The notes below the pieces were generated by a model. That model had not been told where the DNA came from. It saw only the letters and a program-made list of their open reading frames with translations, and searched no databases. The translations under genes were made by a program, and so were the position numbers. Of a stretch of 64,000 nt of DNA, positions 24,476 to 36,868 are shown piece after piece; position 1 is the stretch's first letter, and every line of letters starts with the position of its first letter. Origin of the DNA: Agaricus subrufescens (taxonomy: Eukaryota; Basidiomycota; Agaricomycetes; Agaricales; Agaricaceae); the NCBI GenBank assembly GCA_029945375.1, contig CM057059.1, positions 3,038,001 through 3,102,000 of the forward strand, written 5' to 3'.

Positions 24476-25558
24476 TCAATTCCCACCATACCTGTCCTTC
24501 GATTGGGTATGGTACGATCCTGGATACCCAGAACTCGGGCGGGCATATGGCAATGAGTATGATTGACTTTGTCCACCCGTTCCCAGAGAAGTGGATGGTT
24601 GGTATCCCCTCGAGCTTGATGGCTGGCCATGAGATCGAGAGGGTGGTGTAAATCCTCCTCCAGGAGGAAACGGGGAGGGATACGCATATTGATATCCTGT
24701 GGTCGCGCCGGGAGGGTATATTGAAGTAGGAGAGCTCGACGACCCTTGTGAATACGTAGTGGGGCGTCCAGGGTATGGTGTAGTCTTAATCGGCTGCGTG
24801 TTCTGTTGCTTACGCTTCCATCTATCCTTCTTCCATGACCCCTCTAGCCTATCTCTTTGTTCTTGCACAATGTTCGCATTCTCCCTAATCCATTGCTTCT
24901 CTTCTGTGAAAAACGTCCTGGTATTGAGACTATCCACGAATTCCTTGACATTGACCATCTTGGGTAAGGCTTCAGCTGGCCAGTTTTTCCCATTTGACCC
25001 GAGTTTCCTTATGTCCCTTGAGCTGACTTTTTCGAATTGGATGATCAAGACGGTCTCATTGACGTAGTTCCTTTGAGACCTTCCCTTTCCACTTGCGACC
25101 ATCTAAAAATGGCATCCACATGTAAGTGAAGGGCTGCTGTGGAAATAGGTTGGCCGAAAGTTGCTCACCTGGACTGTCATTTTAGGCCCCTCTTCAATAA
25201 CCTCAGATATCTTAACCTATGAGCCGTATGTTAGAAAATCGAAGGATAGGGTGTTGGTGAAACCACATTTAAGAATCTCACTTACTCCAAATTCAAGGAA
25301 CATATCTGTAATATCATTCAGATAATTTAGATAATGATCGTAGCTCAGAAGGGGCCTCTGAAGGCTGGAGGGTAGGATGGTATGAGTGAGTTTAGGATCA
25401 AAGAGTTCTGTGAGTGTATCAAAGTCCATGGCGTTGAAAGCGGTTGTGTATCTGAAAAGGGTGCTGAGGTATGGGGACGGTTCGCGAGGAGCAATGAACC
25501 CTTCATTCTCCGGCTCAAAGCCACGTTGGACGCGAGTCTGGGGTTGGGACGATGCCAT
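24476..25558 (-). CDS. SnoaL/NTF2-like fold protein with disordered C-terminus
   Basis: Three exons join in frame to 315 aa: 25558-25286, 25216-25169 (16 codons) and 25102-24476. The first ~190 residues look like a SnoaL/NTF2-like cone fold: YLSTLFRYTTAFNAMDFDTL, then LFDPKLTHTILPSSL, a strand-rich middle (VKISEVIEEGPKMTVQ, NETVLIIQFE) and VKEFVDSLNT. This fold occurs in small-molecule enzymes and in transport or scaffold proteins; no catalytic residues are certain here. The C-terminal ~120 residues are rich in Ser, Pro, Gly, Tyr and Gln and are likely disordered, with a basic patch (KKDRWKRKQQ) at the junction. That tail resembles RNA-granule-type low-complexity regions, but this is only a compositional remark. 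Confidence 0.65.
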
Positions 25559-25869
25559 TGGAAGGGGTGGAGGTCGGGGATGGCGTGAAGGAAGAGGAAG
25601 GTAGCTCTAAGAATGTGATAGCCTTTAAAAAGCGCATTCCAGTCATGGGTTGGTGATGATGAATGATGATTTTTATCGATTGAGCCATGTGGGGATGTGG
25701 GGGAGCCAATGACAAGGCGGCAGAACAGTGGCCAACATGATGTCATTTCGCAGCCAAGGCCATCAAAGTTCGGTACACGTGGAAATGTTAGATAACATAC
25801 ACTTTCTCCTCCTCAAGAGAATATTTGTCCAATTGTTTGAAATAATCCCGTACAGCTAGGCGTTCCTTG

Positions 25870-27360
25870 TCAGGCTGTATACCGATTAGCCAATTCGAAC
25901 GCGGAAAACGTATATATGCGACGTACTTTTGCGGGAGCAGGTGCTTTACTCTTCTGTTTCTTGGTCTCAGGCTTGCGCATCTGCTTTGTCTTCTGTTTCT
26001 CGCGGGACTTCGAACCTTTGTTTTCTGTTTCTTCTTTTACTTTCTTTCTTCGCTTCGGCAATCGGTTAATGAGTCTCTGTGCAAATTCTATGGGATCGCT
26101 AGGCGTTTTGTTCCCATCTTCATCGTGTGCCTTCCTTCTGATCTTTCTTTTAGAAACCGATGTCGTTTCCTCCTTTTGTTTTCCCTTCCCCTTCATGCTT
26201 GAGCGGAGGACGCGGTGTGTAATTTCCGTGACAGTCTCATTCCCATCATCTTCGTCTTCCTTCCCGCCCCCTCCCTGCTTTTCTGTAAGCACATCACAGG
26301 CACCGTCGGATTGTCCTGTGGAGCTACGGATAAAATCGCTATGGCCTTGTATAGCCTGTTCTTTTATCCAAGGCTTGCGAACCTTCAAGGGCGAAGGTGA
26401 GCTGGGTAGCGATTCCGTCCTCGGGCTCAATAAAAGCACTTCTTTTTCTTCCTCGTCTGTGCGTTTCCGCTTTCTCTTCTGCGGCGTTGGTGGGGTCGCA
26501 CATGGCGAAATGGTGTCCTCTTCGTCATTCGCACCCAGTGCGGCGCTAAGATCCAGCCTGAGGGGTGATGTCGCAGGAACGAGAATCAATCCTCCTGCTT
26601 CCCTCGCTTGGGCGCTAAGCGCTGCAGGCTCGCGAGTGCGCTTGGCTTTGAGCTCCCGCTCGACAGTAAAGAAGCCAAAGGGATCCGAACTTGGCCTACG
26701 ATCAGCATCGTCCGAAGCTAGCGGTAAGTCCTCTTGATCCTCAGGAATAATGTCTTTCCAGACTGGATTGTGCCTATTCGCTGCGGGCTGATCCAAAGAT
26801 AGTGATAGAGGTGGAGGAGGTGAAGATGGAGGCAACGACGAGGGAAAACGTATATGCCTCGGTAGTGGCTCGCGTTTCTTAGTAGGAGAAGGAGACAACG
26901 GCGAGACCGGAGTAGCGTCTAAAATTTGCCTGACGCGTCTCCTCCTCCTCCTTGGGATGTCATCCGAATCAGAAGGAAGATTCGGACGCGTGACGACAGC
27001 ATCGGTAATATCTTGCAGAGGGCGCTTTCTACCCAGCTTTCCCCTTCGCTCGCCCCTTGCCACTTCCTTTCCCTTTCCCTTCCCTCTAGCTAGCGGCGGT
27101 GTATTGTTCTCCCTCGCGTTCTCATTATTCTCGTCATCGGCCTCGTCGTGGCCAAAATGGTTCTCCTTGGAAGATCCGACACTCAGACTGGAGTCACTGT
27201 GTCGCCCTGCCCCTGTGTGTGCATAGGTCATAGATGATCGACTGATGGTTCTGTGATGGCGGCTGGACGTCGAGCCCGCGGACCTGATGGCCGATGCGCT
27301 GGGGTCAGCAGAGACGGCTGCGTCCCACTGCTGGCGCGTTACGTTCCTCGTCCGAGGCAT
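25870..27360 (-). CDS. Basic, intrinsically disordered protein, probably nuclear
   Basis: A single open frame of 496 aa starting MPRTRNVTRQQWDAAV. It is rich in Lys, Arg, Ser, Pro and Glu. Several clusters could serve as nuclear localisation signals, for example RRRRRRVRQI near residue 138, KRKRKR near 295 and a long Lys/Arg-rich tail around residues 425-475. The last residues (RIYTFSAFELANRYTA) are more hydrophobic. No folded domain is recognised. It is tandem with, and about 310 bases upstream of, the SnoaL-like gene on the same strand. The opposite strand also stays open for 273 codons, but that is explained by codon composition. Function unknown. Confidence 0.6.
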   Translation of the reverse strand: MPRTRNVTRQQWDAAVSADPSASAIRSAGSTSSRHHRTISRSSMTYAHTGAGRHSDSSLSVGSSKENHFGHDEADDENNENARENNTPPLARGKGKGKEVARGERRGKLGRKRPLQDITDAVVTRPNLPSDSDDIPRRRRRRVRQILDATPVSPLSPSPTKKREPLPRHIRFPSSLPPSSPPPPLSLSLDQPAANRHNPVWKDIIPEDQEDLPLASDDADRRPSSDPFGFFTVERELKAKRTREPAALSAQAREAGGLILVPATSPLRLDLSAALGANDEEDTISPCATPPTPQKRKRKRTDEEEKEVLLLSPRTESLPSSPSPLKVRKPWIKEQAIQGHSDFIRSSTGQSDGACDVLTEKQGGGGKEDEDDGNETVTEITHRVLRSSMKGKGKQKEETTSVSKRKIRRKAHDEDGNKTPSDPIEFAQRLINRLPKRRKKVKEETENKGSKSREKQKTKQMRKPETKKQKSKAPAPAKVRRIYTFSAFELANRYTA

Positions 27361-27746
27361 GTAGGTTGTGCACTAACCGATATGCGATAGCAGAAGTAGA
27401 GATGGATCCCCGTATCGTGGGAATAAACGCGAACGTGTTGTATCATGTGATCCCGCTTCCGTTTCTATTAACGGAAGCAATCCCGTTGTCTGGACAAACG
27501 ATGTCATAGCGGTAAAGGACAAGATCAAATTCACACAAATCGGAGATAGCGCATTCATAAGCTACTCACAACATATTCTTACGAACAACAGTTTCGAAGA
27601 GTTCGTAATCACAAACCCTTGAAGTCAGGAAAATGACTGCAATTTAAGCAGTTCTAAGCGTGTTTTACACTATTTTACAACTGATGCAGCAATGCTCTGC
27701 GTCAATTATGTCTAAGTAATAAAAATTACAATAGCCCTCGATCGTT
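27361..27746. other. Short intergenic region
   Basis: Upstream of the disordered-protein gene and downstream of the aminodeoxychorismate synthase gene. AT-rich near 27600-27730, consistent with a 3' end; no gene seen. Confidence 0.4.
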
Positions 27747-30050
27747 TCAAGAAGATGCGCCGAAACCGAGCAAAACACCGTTGAGTTTCACCCTAGTTTC
27801 TTCCAACTCGGCCTCAGGGTCGGAGAGAGCGGTGATAGCACCACCAGCACCGATGTACCATTCTTCATCTCCATTCCTCTTGGAGTCGTGAAGGAAGACA
27901 CTGCGGATGGTAACGGACCAGTCACCACCTCCACCGGCACACCAGTACCCGAAGACACCAGAGTAGGGGCCACGCTCGAAGCCTTCGAGGTTGTAGAGGA
28001 TCTCAACACTACGTTTCTTGGGAGCACCAGTCATAGAGCCTATATACGCAATACATCTCAGTATGCGTTAGATAAGGAGCAGAAAATAAGCTTACCAGGG
28101 GGCAAACCGCGCCTCAAAACTTCCCAGCCGAGACTGTCGTCGACGTCATCAGGAGTGTCTTTGGGAAGGGAACCCTCAATGACAGAGACGAGTTGCCACA
28201 CGGTCTCGTATTCTTCGACACCACAGAACTTGGAGCAGATCACATTCTCACCAACGGCGTTGTGCAAATCGTGGCGAATGAGATCGACAATCATCAAGTT
28301 CTCAGCAATTTCCTTGCGGGATCCGCCCAACATCTCCTCTGCGACCTCTCGGGTGATGTGAGGCATTTTCCTGACTGTGCCCTTGATGGGACGGAGCTCA
28401 CAGACAGCGTTAGGAGAGCGAGAATAAGAGAGGAAACGTTCAGGGGAACATGAGAGGAAGGTGGAGGGTTGGAGGCGGAGGTAACCAGCGTGGGGGGCAG
28501 CGTTGACACCACGAAGGATCTTGTAGCGTTCCCAGGTTGGGACCTTTTTCTCCTCGGGGACGGTGATGTGGGTGAGGCCAGTGAGGCAAAGCTCGTAAGA
28601 GTCACCGGAGAAGAGGAACTCTTTGCAGCGATCGACGTCAGTCTTGTATTGTTCGGGATTGGGTAATACGACGGAAGAAGAGCCGGCCTCAACGGTAGGC
28701 ACGGGAATCTCACCCTTGGGGAGAGCAGAGACTTGCTTAGCCATGTCTTCAATCCAAGCTTCGTCGTTAGGGAGTAATGACTGGATCCACATCTTGTCAT
28801 TCTGGATATCGACGACGATGCTGCGGTCAACCCATACAAGGTTGAAATCTGGGTGGTTGACGGCGCTGTGGCCCTCCTTCCTCGACAAACGAGCACCAAG
28901 AGGGGGGAAGCCAGCCTCGTAGGTAAGATACCCGGCGAAACCACCCCAGAAGGGAATGGTCCTGTCACCACCAACGACCTTGCGGGCCTCACGGTACTCA
29001 TCTAACCAGGTCCAGATTTCCTTGTTAGCCAGATCGTGGCGGATCTTCGAATGAGTGGTGGCTTCTTCGAGATAGTTCTCGTGAACGAAGTGGGTAAATT
29101 GAGGAGAGTCGTCATTGAGACAACCAATCATGGAGAATTGACCGGGGTGAGCGGCACTGTCGAGGAAGACAAAGCGTTTGGATTCGTCATTGACACCGAG
29201 GAACTCGCACAATCTGAGGACGCTGAGTCCAGGGACTTCCATGGTGGAGTAGGTGACTTTGCCGAAAGTCTTGTTGGCGACATTGTTGGAGTAGCGTTGG
29301 GAGACACGGGGCCAGACGTGAGATTTGGAGAGCTCGATAGTAGCCTCAGGCTTGAATTGGGGGCGGTTGACAGAGTTCCAGTCAGCGGCAAGTTTCCAGA
29401 AATTACGGAAAATGCCAAGACCTCCCTCGTCGGTTAGGATGGATTCAGGGTGGTACTGAACAGCCCAGAATGGTTTCGTAAGGTGCCTGACACCCATGAC
29501 GATCCTGCCATTATCCTCATCTTCAGACCATGCAAGCTCCTCAATCTCTCCTCCAGCCTTGGGCCTGATGTGGAGAGAGTGATAACGAACGACTTTAAGG
29601 TCGGGCAAACCAGAGAAGATCTCTGTGCCGGTGTGTTTAACAACGGAAACCTGACCGTGCTTCACGGTACCAAGGCGGTGGATGGTAGCTCCGTGCTCAA
29701 TACCCAAGCTTTGTTGACCGAGACAGACACCAAAAGTGGGAACCATGTTCTCCTTGGCAACTTTCCAGATATCACAGACAACACCGATATCGGTGGGAAT
29801 ATCTGGTGAACCAGGGCCAGGACCAACCACGATGGCGGAGAACTTGTTCAGGACGGGGAGAAGCTCTTGGATAGTATGAGAGTCATTTTTGATGACATGG
29901 AGCGTCGAGTCCGGAATAGCCTTCTTGACCAATGCAGCCAAGCTGGTTTGTTTTTAGTTACTGATCTATTTTTGAGAGGAATTTGACCTACTTGAAGGCG
30001 AAAGAATCATACGAGTCAACTAAGAGAATATGAGGTTGGACAGCGGCCAT
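27747..30050 (-). CDS. ABZ1: Aminodeoxychorismate synthase (PabA-PabB fusion)
   Basis: Makes 4-amino-4-deoxychorismate from chorismate and glutamine, the first step towards p-aminobenzoate and folate. Three exons join in frame to 732 aa: 30050-29992, 29942-28096 and 28039-27747. Residues ~1-220 are a class I glutamine amidotransferase: LLVDSYDSFAFNL, the nucleophile Cys in FGVCLGQQSLG, and the His/Glu pair in VQYHPESI. The rest is the chorismate-binding domain, with SGDSYELCLT, LSCSPERFLSY, the PIKGT motif near residue 555, AENLMIVDLIRHDL and, across the last splice, PGSMTGAPKKR. PIKGT, with its lysine, marks PabB rather than anthranilate synthase (which has PIAGT). The N-terminal glutaminase fusion is the fungal ABZ1 arrangement. 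Cytosolic. Confidence 0.92.
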
Positions 30051-31769
30051 AGAGTTCGTTGAGAAGGATGGGACTGGAATGGCTTGAAAATCCTAATACG
30101 ACGCCCCAGCTTATTTATACGATACATTTTTCAGAGGCGTGCCACTTAGGATATCTGGAGACACAGGAGGAGCCGAGTAGTGTACGAGCAAGGAGTCGTT
30201 TGTAGTGGATCAGAATCAAGGTAACGTATTTTGACAGAAGTTACGGGGTGTCAAAGGTTGCGATCTCTCACTAAGTATAACCTCGTAATCCAAAGTGTGA
30301 GCACTCCAGCCTAATTCCCTCGACGACACTGGCTGAGCACGAGGTTGATAGAAATCGGCGGGTGGTTGGTTACATTTCAGCTATCACATACGCCATCACC
30401 GTCCGTAAATTGAATACATGAATAGGATCATGCCACAGCATGCTGGCGGGAAACTACCGGCGACGTCAGGCGCAGCCCCGGTTGCCCTCTAATCTCGACC
30501 GTTATCAACTGTAGACTCAGAGAAAATTAGGTACGTTCGACAGATGTATTTAGCTCTAAGTCATTTGCGCCATCTCTTCATCAAGTAACCGAACACATTA
30601 AGGCTACTCAGTTTGATCTGTCCTGCCGGCGTTAGATGAGAAGTTTGATGAGAGGACTACGACGCCACAACAGCACAATACTCTGGACTGTATTACCGCG
30701 TAGGACCAGATCATCTCGAACGACGTTGATAACATTCAAGAGGAGATAACGGTTGCAGCATCGTGGGTCCCTTGAGTGATAAAGATACAATTATCTTGAT
30801 GCACACTCAAATTGGCAGACCAATAACGAGTCATGAGGAATTACGGGATACCCTTCATTTTCTGAAGCAGATGATTGCTTCCATTCCTGTGATGCACCGA
30901 ATGAGATCCAGGACTATGAGCTTAACTTAAACACTACTTACATTCCGATTCGCAGGTTTCGACTCCACCGTAGGACCGTCGCTCCCGGATGCCCAGATAA
31001 CATGAGGCATTTGAGTAGCAGTTTATTATCATTGCTGGCGGTGGCAAGGGTGCTCCGTTGTCGATGTCGACAGCCGGTTAATTTTTTTTTGCCCGACCTT
31101 GACCGACCTTTTGCTACACGTTGGCGCGCAGCACGTATGTTTCTCGAGAAAAAAATCCGCCTTCTGATATTTCTGGCCGGGGATTTAAAAGTGGCGTTGT
31201 ACACATGGCCCGTTAGACGTCCGCCGATGGCGTGAACAAGTCGGTGTCTGCGAACAGAACAGCCGAGGTGGTGACGCTGGGATCGATTTGATGAAGAGAC
31301 AAGACCAGGGTCAGATCGGGATTTGATAAGACAGGCGGTTTCGACTGGCAATGGCAAGCCTGAAAATGACAGCAAGGATGCAGTCAGCCGAGGGTCGCTA
31401 CCGCCGGCCAACTCCGATTACACCGCGAGTGCCGAGATTTTGATGGCATCAGCGCTATTCCATGTCCGACCAGCTCGGTTCTTGTTTTTCTTCAACGCAT
31501 CCAAGTCAAATTACAGTCTTCGCCTGCCTACGCGCTGATTGTGCCAAAGAGGTGCTGAAACCGACTCAAGGTGGTCATCTCAGCGCTCATTCATTGAACC
31601 TAGGGCGCTCGTATCCTGGGGTCGGAGCCGGTAGACCGTACATGTAGCCATCTTTAAATATCTTCCTTTCTCTGACTCTCTGAGACATCCGCTTGAAGTG
31701 TCGACTCTGCGTGATCCTCCCTCTTTCCCGCGCATCTAGTCCTACTTTCTTGGATATCTTCCCCTGCCA
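30051..31769. other. Long intergenic region upstream of ABZ1 and the DUF6697-like gene
   Basis: A 1.7 kb stretch between divergent genes. The TATA-like 'cttatttatac' near 30110 lies ~60 bases upstream of the ABZ1 start. Short frames near 30938-31411 and 31002-31235 overlap on opposite strands and show no family features. No convincing gene. Confidence 0.4.
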
Positions 31770-33685
31770 TGTCGACGGTCCTCGATCCTGATAGCGAAAA
31801 GCGTTACGTTTTGCTTCCTCCCTCGGACGAAGCCAAGGGTAATGATGAGCCAGAGATACCAACCGTGCGCTCCATTTCTGTAATTCAATAAAATTACGCC
31901 TCACATGTCTTGCAGTGTCCGCTACGCATTGCGGAAATGGCCATAGAGATCCAGCTTGAGAAATTACGTGTCGTTGAGGCTATGAAGGCGCGAGACGTTC
32001 TCGTACACAAGTTATCCGACGCATATATTTCTATCCGCGAAAAGACAGAAATGATCGAGCAGCTAAAGCAGGCCATCAGTAACGGCAATCCAACGTCCAT
32101 CTCACATCCTTCTTGGGACCAGAAGGCAGAAATCACCGTTCCGCGAACTCAGGTGGCTGACCTCGAAGCTCTGATACAGGATCTGAGGCTAGGTTCAAGG
32201 AATGCAATCGGCCCGCCGCCGACATACGAGGAAGCAGAAGACAAAGTACGTACATGCTCCTGAACGGCCTGGGCGTCATCTAACATCGTTAGCTAGAGGG
32301 CGCATATCGAAAGTACTCCCAATGCTGTCGTTTCCGGGTCGGATCACCTAGATACAGCCACATCGCCCCTCACAATCTCTACTCCGGTTCTTCTAGCATC
32401 CTGTCATGAAGAGAAGGTGAGTGTGGCTCCTCCATCACTTGGAAACGTCGATTGTATGCGCATATAGTCTGTGCAAACTACCGTTTCGGAAGAACCTGAA
32501 GATATCGCCAATGCTCGGTTTGCCCTCCTGGCTTCCATACCGCTTCCAGATAACCCACCCGATGACACGCTGAAACCAATCGTTCTGCCTGCTACATGTA
32601 CTCTTCACGAATTTCTAGGCTCAACTTCTGGTGTACGTATTCTTGTTCTCGCTCGACCGTCCATTTACTCAAGTATCTAAGGCACTGCGAAACTCGTGAG
32701 CCCTGTCTCAAGTACTCGATACGTACTCACTGTGCATCCATTTGATGCAGGCTTGGCAACTACCGTGTTTTACAGAGTCTTACGACCAAGTGGTGCCCAA
32801 ATCGCGAAGAGCACGGATACTTTTACAGTCCTCTTTTCAAATGCAGCACTAATCCCCGGGTTACGACTGCTCATCGCTGGCAGGTCGTTGACGTCACTGC
32901 TCGAATGAAGCTTCCTACAGGTATACGTTGTACATGAGAGTCTTGATATCATACTCTTATGTCTTGTCTACAGAGTGTTTCTACAACCGAGAGGGGCTTT
33001 GGTATTATGCTGGGTCATATCAAGCCTTTCAACTTGAAGACTTGACCACCAAGGAATGGGCCCAGTTGCCAACCGAGGTCATTATATATCCTTTTCGCTC
33101 AACTGTTTCATCTTTCGCTTATTTCTTCGATAGACTACGACTTACCTTGTCAAAGAAACCATTTCTGGACGCAAGAACATTTCTCCTCAAAACATCTATG
33201 AGGTCAGTCAATTATACAGTGCGGGCGCGTTGAAAATTGCTTGTGTCGGGTTGCAATGTGTTGGCTTCAATCGGGAAGTTTACAAGGCCATTTTGGAGCA
33301 CGCCAACAAGTTCACTCAGGCAAAGTGGAAAATCGTAAATGCATCGTCTATTCCTTTGGCGAACATTGGAGCAACAGCGGGTACTACTGGATCGAATATT
33401 GGAGCTAGTGTCACGGGAAATGGTAATAAGCAATCGAATCTCTCGGGTAAACCGCCTGTCGATGTGTCAAGGCCTGTCTCTCCCACCGTCTTAGGGGCAC
33501 CGAGTACTGGGTTCGGTGTGGTTGCTGCTGGCGTCGGACTAGGGAACGGAGCCATATGGAATACTACGACTGCGCTTTTGTCTCAGGCGAGCACTCTGAC
33601 TGCGCTTTCTCCAGAAGGGAACGACAGCGGGCATGCAAGTCAGGCTGCGATTGCGGGTTATCGCCCGGGAGGGTTCAAGAGATGA
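31770..33685 (+). CDS. DUF6697-like protein
   Basis: A multi-exon gene beginning MSTVLDPDSEKRYVLLPPS. The second exon codes for a charged helical, probably coiled-coil region (IQLEKLRVVEAMKARDVLV through ISIREKTEMIEQLKQAI), followed by a Pro-rich linker (IGPPPTYEEAE). The C-terminal half carries a compact domain: LGNYRVLQSLTTKWCPNREE, HGYFYSPLFKCSTNPRV, then after a splice TECFYNREGLWYYAGSYQAF, SPQNIYEVSQLYSAG and KIACVGLQCVGFNREVY. I associate this arrangement with the basidiomycete domain DUF6697, from memory of its Cys, Trp and Tyr pattern; a profile search would settle it. The tail is Gly/Ala/Ser-rich and disordered. Some internal exon limits (32270-32750) are approximate. Function unknown. 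Confidence 0.65.
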
Positions 33686-34570
33686 TTTAATAACGGATTT
33701 CTTTGCCGCTGTTTTGTTTTCTCCGACTTGTGGCCCATTACTACGACTGTAAACTTTGATGTACGAGGACTTGATGACCGTTTTGGCCTTCACGAATGAT
33801 ATCAATGAAGCATATCTGTAAATCAGATGTTTGAGGACTTTGGTTTGGAAGCACTACCAAAAAGGTACCACGGCTACTCTTCAAACAGCCGATCATTTTC
33901 CCTGGGCGTCATCCACGCCATCCAGGTTCATCGTCAAGACACCTCGGCAAGTTGCAAGCGAATACATACTCGCATAGCAATCAATCAACGAATCGGCTGT
34001 GTCCTCCGCTAAAGCGGTGTCTCCTCTTTTCTTGGCTCATGTTGATAGCAAGTTTCTGACGTGTTATGCATATCGTTCCATCTTCTGAAAATAACCAAGT
34101 AACCTTTTTTTTTTTCTTTTTTTTTTTGCTTTTTTACTCTGGTTTTTTTTTACGGGTTACCGATGGTCGCTGCGTCAGACTCATTTCCATTTTGCTCGGA
34201 CTCGCGTTCAGGATATGAGCGAAGACACAAAGTGAGATTGCCAAGCAAGCGAAATCAGGAGTACTCAATTCTCAATTCTATGGACCCCCCTAGTGGCTTA
34301 CGTATTCTCTTTTTTTCTTTTTTTCCGTGATGCGGCGGGATTATGATCCTTTTTTTTTTTTGTTTGATCTTATCAGGTTGGCTCGGTCGGGTTGGTTGTA
34401 TGGGGATAGGATTGTATATATGGGACCTGTTGAGTTGCGGTAATAATGTACATGTATGTATGAGAAACTGTATATGCTAAGGAAATTTTTGTGCAAGAAG
34501 TGAGGATATGAATAATACTACATAGAGAGGTACCAAGAAGACTTGTTATACAACACAAAGAATACAACCT
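33686..34570. other. Intergenic with poly-T tracts
   Basis: Region between two convergent gene ends. It holds several T-rich runs (34107-34130, 34146-34152, 34310-34325, 34350-34362). These are compatible with 3' ends of the minus-strand DUF2828 gene or simple repeats. No gene seen. Confidence 0.45.
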
Positions 34571-36868
34571 TCAGTCAACAACCACCAATCCATCAAACGA
34601 TTTCTTGAACAACGCCTTCTTCATAACATTCAACGGGGTCATCTCATCCTCCTTATTCTCCACAACCTTCCCATCCTTCATCACTTCCGCCCAAGGCTCA
34701 TCTTGTCCCTCTTCATCAGCATCACCCATAAACACTTTCATCATCGCAGACGAAAAGCCACTCATCATCGCCACACCTTTCCTATCTCCCTGCACCTCCA
34801 CCGTCTTTTCAAAAGTCGAACTCCCACTTAAATTCCAATAGACGATTTCGGGGACATCATACCCCGCTTTGGTGTACGCTTGTTCGACTCTATCATGATT
34901 CGTCTCCCAATTATCAGTGATCGCCTCCTGTTTTTTCTTCTTTGACGATTTAAATGGTTGAGCCTCGTCGAATTGCATATCGGAGAACACAAAGATATGT
35001 TTGATCATGTCTTCTTTGGAGACGTTGTGTTGTTTCGCGAGAGGGAGAAGGAGGTTGAGGAAGACGGCTTGTAGATTAGTGTTGTTGCCCCATTCCGCGC
35101 CAGACATCATGTTTACGAGAGTGGCCAGACCCGCTTCTTCCATATTCCCAAGACGTACAAATTGAGGTGTGCCCGAAAACGTGATAAAACCGGCATTGAA
35201 AGGGGGTTTCGAAAGATGAGCCAGGACGAGAGAAAGACCGATAGCAGGGAATATTGGAGAGACGTCTTTCTTGTTAAAACTGTTCACATAACCCATCGAT
35301 CCCGAAACGTCGCAAACGGCAATACAGTTATCCAGAGTACCACTTTCTTTCAACCTCTCGATCAACGTACGCCATTGCGCATTAACCACTTTCATTTCCA
35401 GTTCAGCAGCATTCTTTTTGAATTCGACGACCAAAGGAAGTTTGCTGTCGCGTCCGGCTCTTTCGATTTCAGCGTGGAGACGGATGGATTCGCCTACGAG
35501 TTCGTGGGGCATGAGTGTTGCTCCGCTGACTTTTCGTTTTCCTTTTTCGACGTCTACCATGAATTGTCCGAAACCGTCGGGGTCGTGTTCGATGAAACGG
35601 GCCTTGTTGGTGGACATGCAGACAGAGGGAACGCGGTTATACTTGATCTCTTTCCACCGGCCAGCAGACATCAAGGGTTCGGGGCAACAGATAACTTCGC
35701 GTAGGGGTTTGAGGATCCAATGACCATAGTAACTACGAAGGATGGAACAGTTCTCGAGGTTGTCTACGACGGGATAGGGAGCAGCATGGGGAAGCGGTCC
35801 GATAGCATCAGGTCCAGAATTCTCGCTGGGGGTAAAAAGAAGCTGGCAGATGGCAGTAGAGATGTTGGTGACACGATCATGCGCTTTTGAAGGAGTGGGT
35901 GCCCATTTGCCGGCAAGGGAGATGGACTTGGAGAGGGTGTACCAGCGTTTCTTGTCTTGGTCGAAGTTGACCTTTTTGAGTTCACCCATGGTCTTGACGT
36001 CCTTGCGAAGCTGCTCGGCGAACATTCGGGCCACCAAGATGTATAGGGCGCGGTACTTTGGGTCGTTCTCCAGCTTTCTGGTGAGGATGACGTGGAATTG
36101 GCGATGGAGCTCCTTTCGCTTCTCCCGAGCCTGCATGCGTATCCTTTCCTTGGCCTCCTTGACCTCTTGGGCAGTTTTCCTAGACTTTGGAGCCTTGGAC
36201 CTGCGCGAATAACGTACGTTCCTTGGCTGAGTGTAGTTGTGGAGAAAGGTGGCTCGAGCGGTGAGGCCGCTGAGCTGGCCGCATGTCGCCAAAGCCAAGA
36301 TGTGGAGAAGATCCTTCCAGTAACCATGAGGGCGCGCGTTGTCCTTGTCCTTGCGGGTGATGCACGACGGAGAAATAAGCATATGGAGGTTGGACAGTGC
36401 GGTGCGAGGATGATTGTCGTACAACCATCCAAAGGCCCTAGAACGCGTTGTGCTTAGAATTTGTGTTTGGGGTGACCAACGTGACAGACTTTACCTGTAG
36501 AAGAGTTCCTTTTCGCCCTTGCCATCGTGGATGCTCCTGATGTTCCAGATGAGCCGCAGGGTGACGACCTGGTCCTCTTTCCAGGAATCCTCAAGATAGT
36601 CGCTGACCTCCTTGAAAGACCAGGGGTTGAGACTGTTGAAGGCATCAAGAGTGGCAGAACCAGTGGAGGAGAGGGCGCGGCCCCTGTTTTGAGTGTAGGC
36701 ACGGTGGTCGGTCATGAGGGCAGTCATGAGCGGGTTGGTGGGCGGCTGGACAGCGTCGACGAGCATGGCATCGTCGAGCGAGACGGAAGAACCGGGCACA
36801 AGCACATCGAGAAAGTTGGGGTCGAAGAGCTCGGCGATGGCGGGCAGGGTGGGGTTCTGGGAGGCCAT
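34571..36868 (-). CDS. DUF2828 protein 1 with VWA-like MIDAS motif
   Basis: Two exons join in frame to 746 aa: 36868-36495 and 36437-34571. The N-terminal part has LPAIAELFDPNFLDVLVP and LRLIWNIRSIHDGKGEKELF; a basic coiled region (about residues 195-240) follows. The C-terminal half is a von Willebrand A-like domain whose metal-site motif CDVSGSMG fits DxSxS. It ends with IVYWNLSGS and KSFDGLVVVD. DUF2828 proteins occur in fungi, plants and viruses; their function is unknown. The start MASQNPTLP aligns with paralogue 2. An in-frame upstream region reading back from this Met is basic and amphipathic but lacks its own good ATG close to the promoter. It faces the AsnRS gene with only ~160 bases between starts. 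Confidence 0.85.

Noticed and set aside
25916..26737. 273-codon plus-strand open frame
   Set aside because: It lies opposite the Lys/Arg/Ser-rich gene at 25870-27360 and reads as Phe/Ser/Leu-rich low complexity, the expected mirror of that composition.
28294..29001. Long alternative minus-strand frame inside ABZ1
   Set aside because: Same region is fully explained by the aminodeoxychorismate synthase frame with clear motifs.
27747..30050. Calling the fused glutaminase-synthase anthranilate synthase
   Set aside because: The chorismate-binding domain has PIKGT, the lysine form typical of aminodeoxychorismate synthase, not the PIAGT of anthranilate synthase.
30938..31411. Possible minus-strand gene in the 1.7 kb intergenic region
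   Set aside because: Composition is not domain-like, no splice partners and no promoter features distinguish it.
35162..35704. Plus-strand frame of 180 codons opposite DUF2828-1
   Set aside because: No family features, and it overlaps a conserved coding exon shared with paralogue 2.
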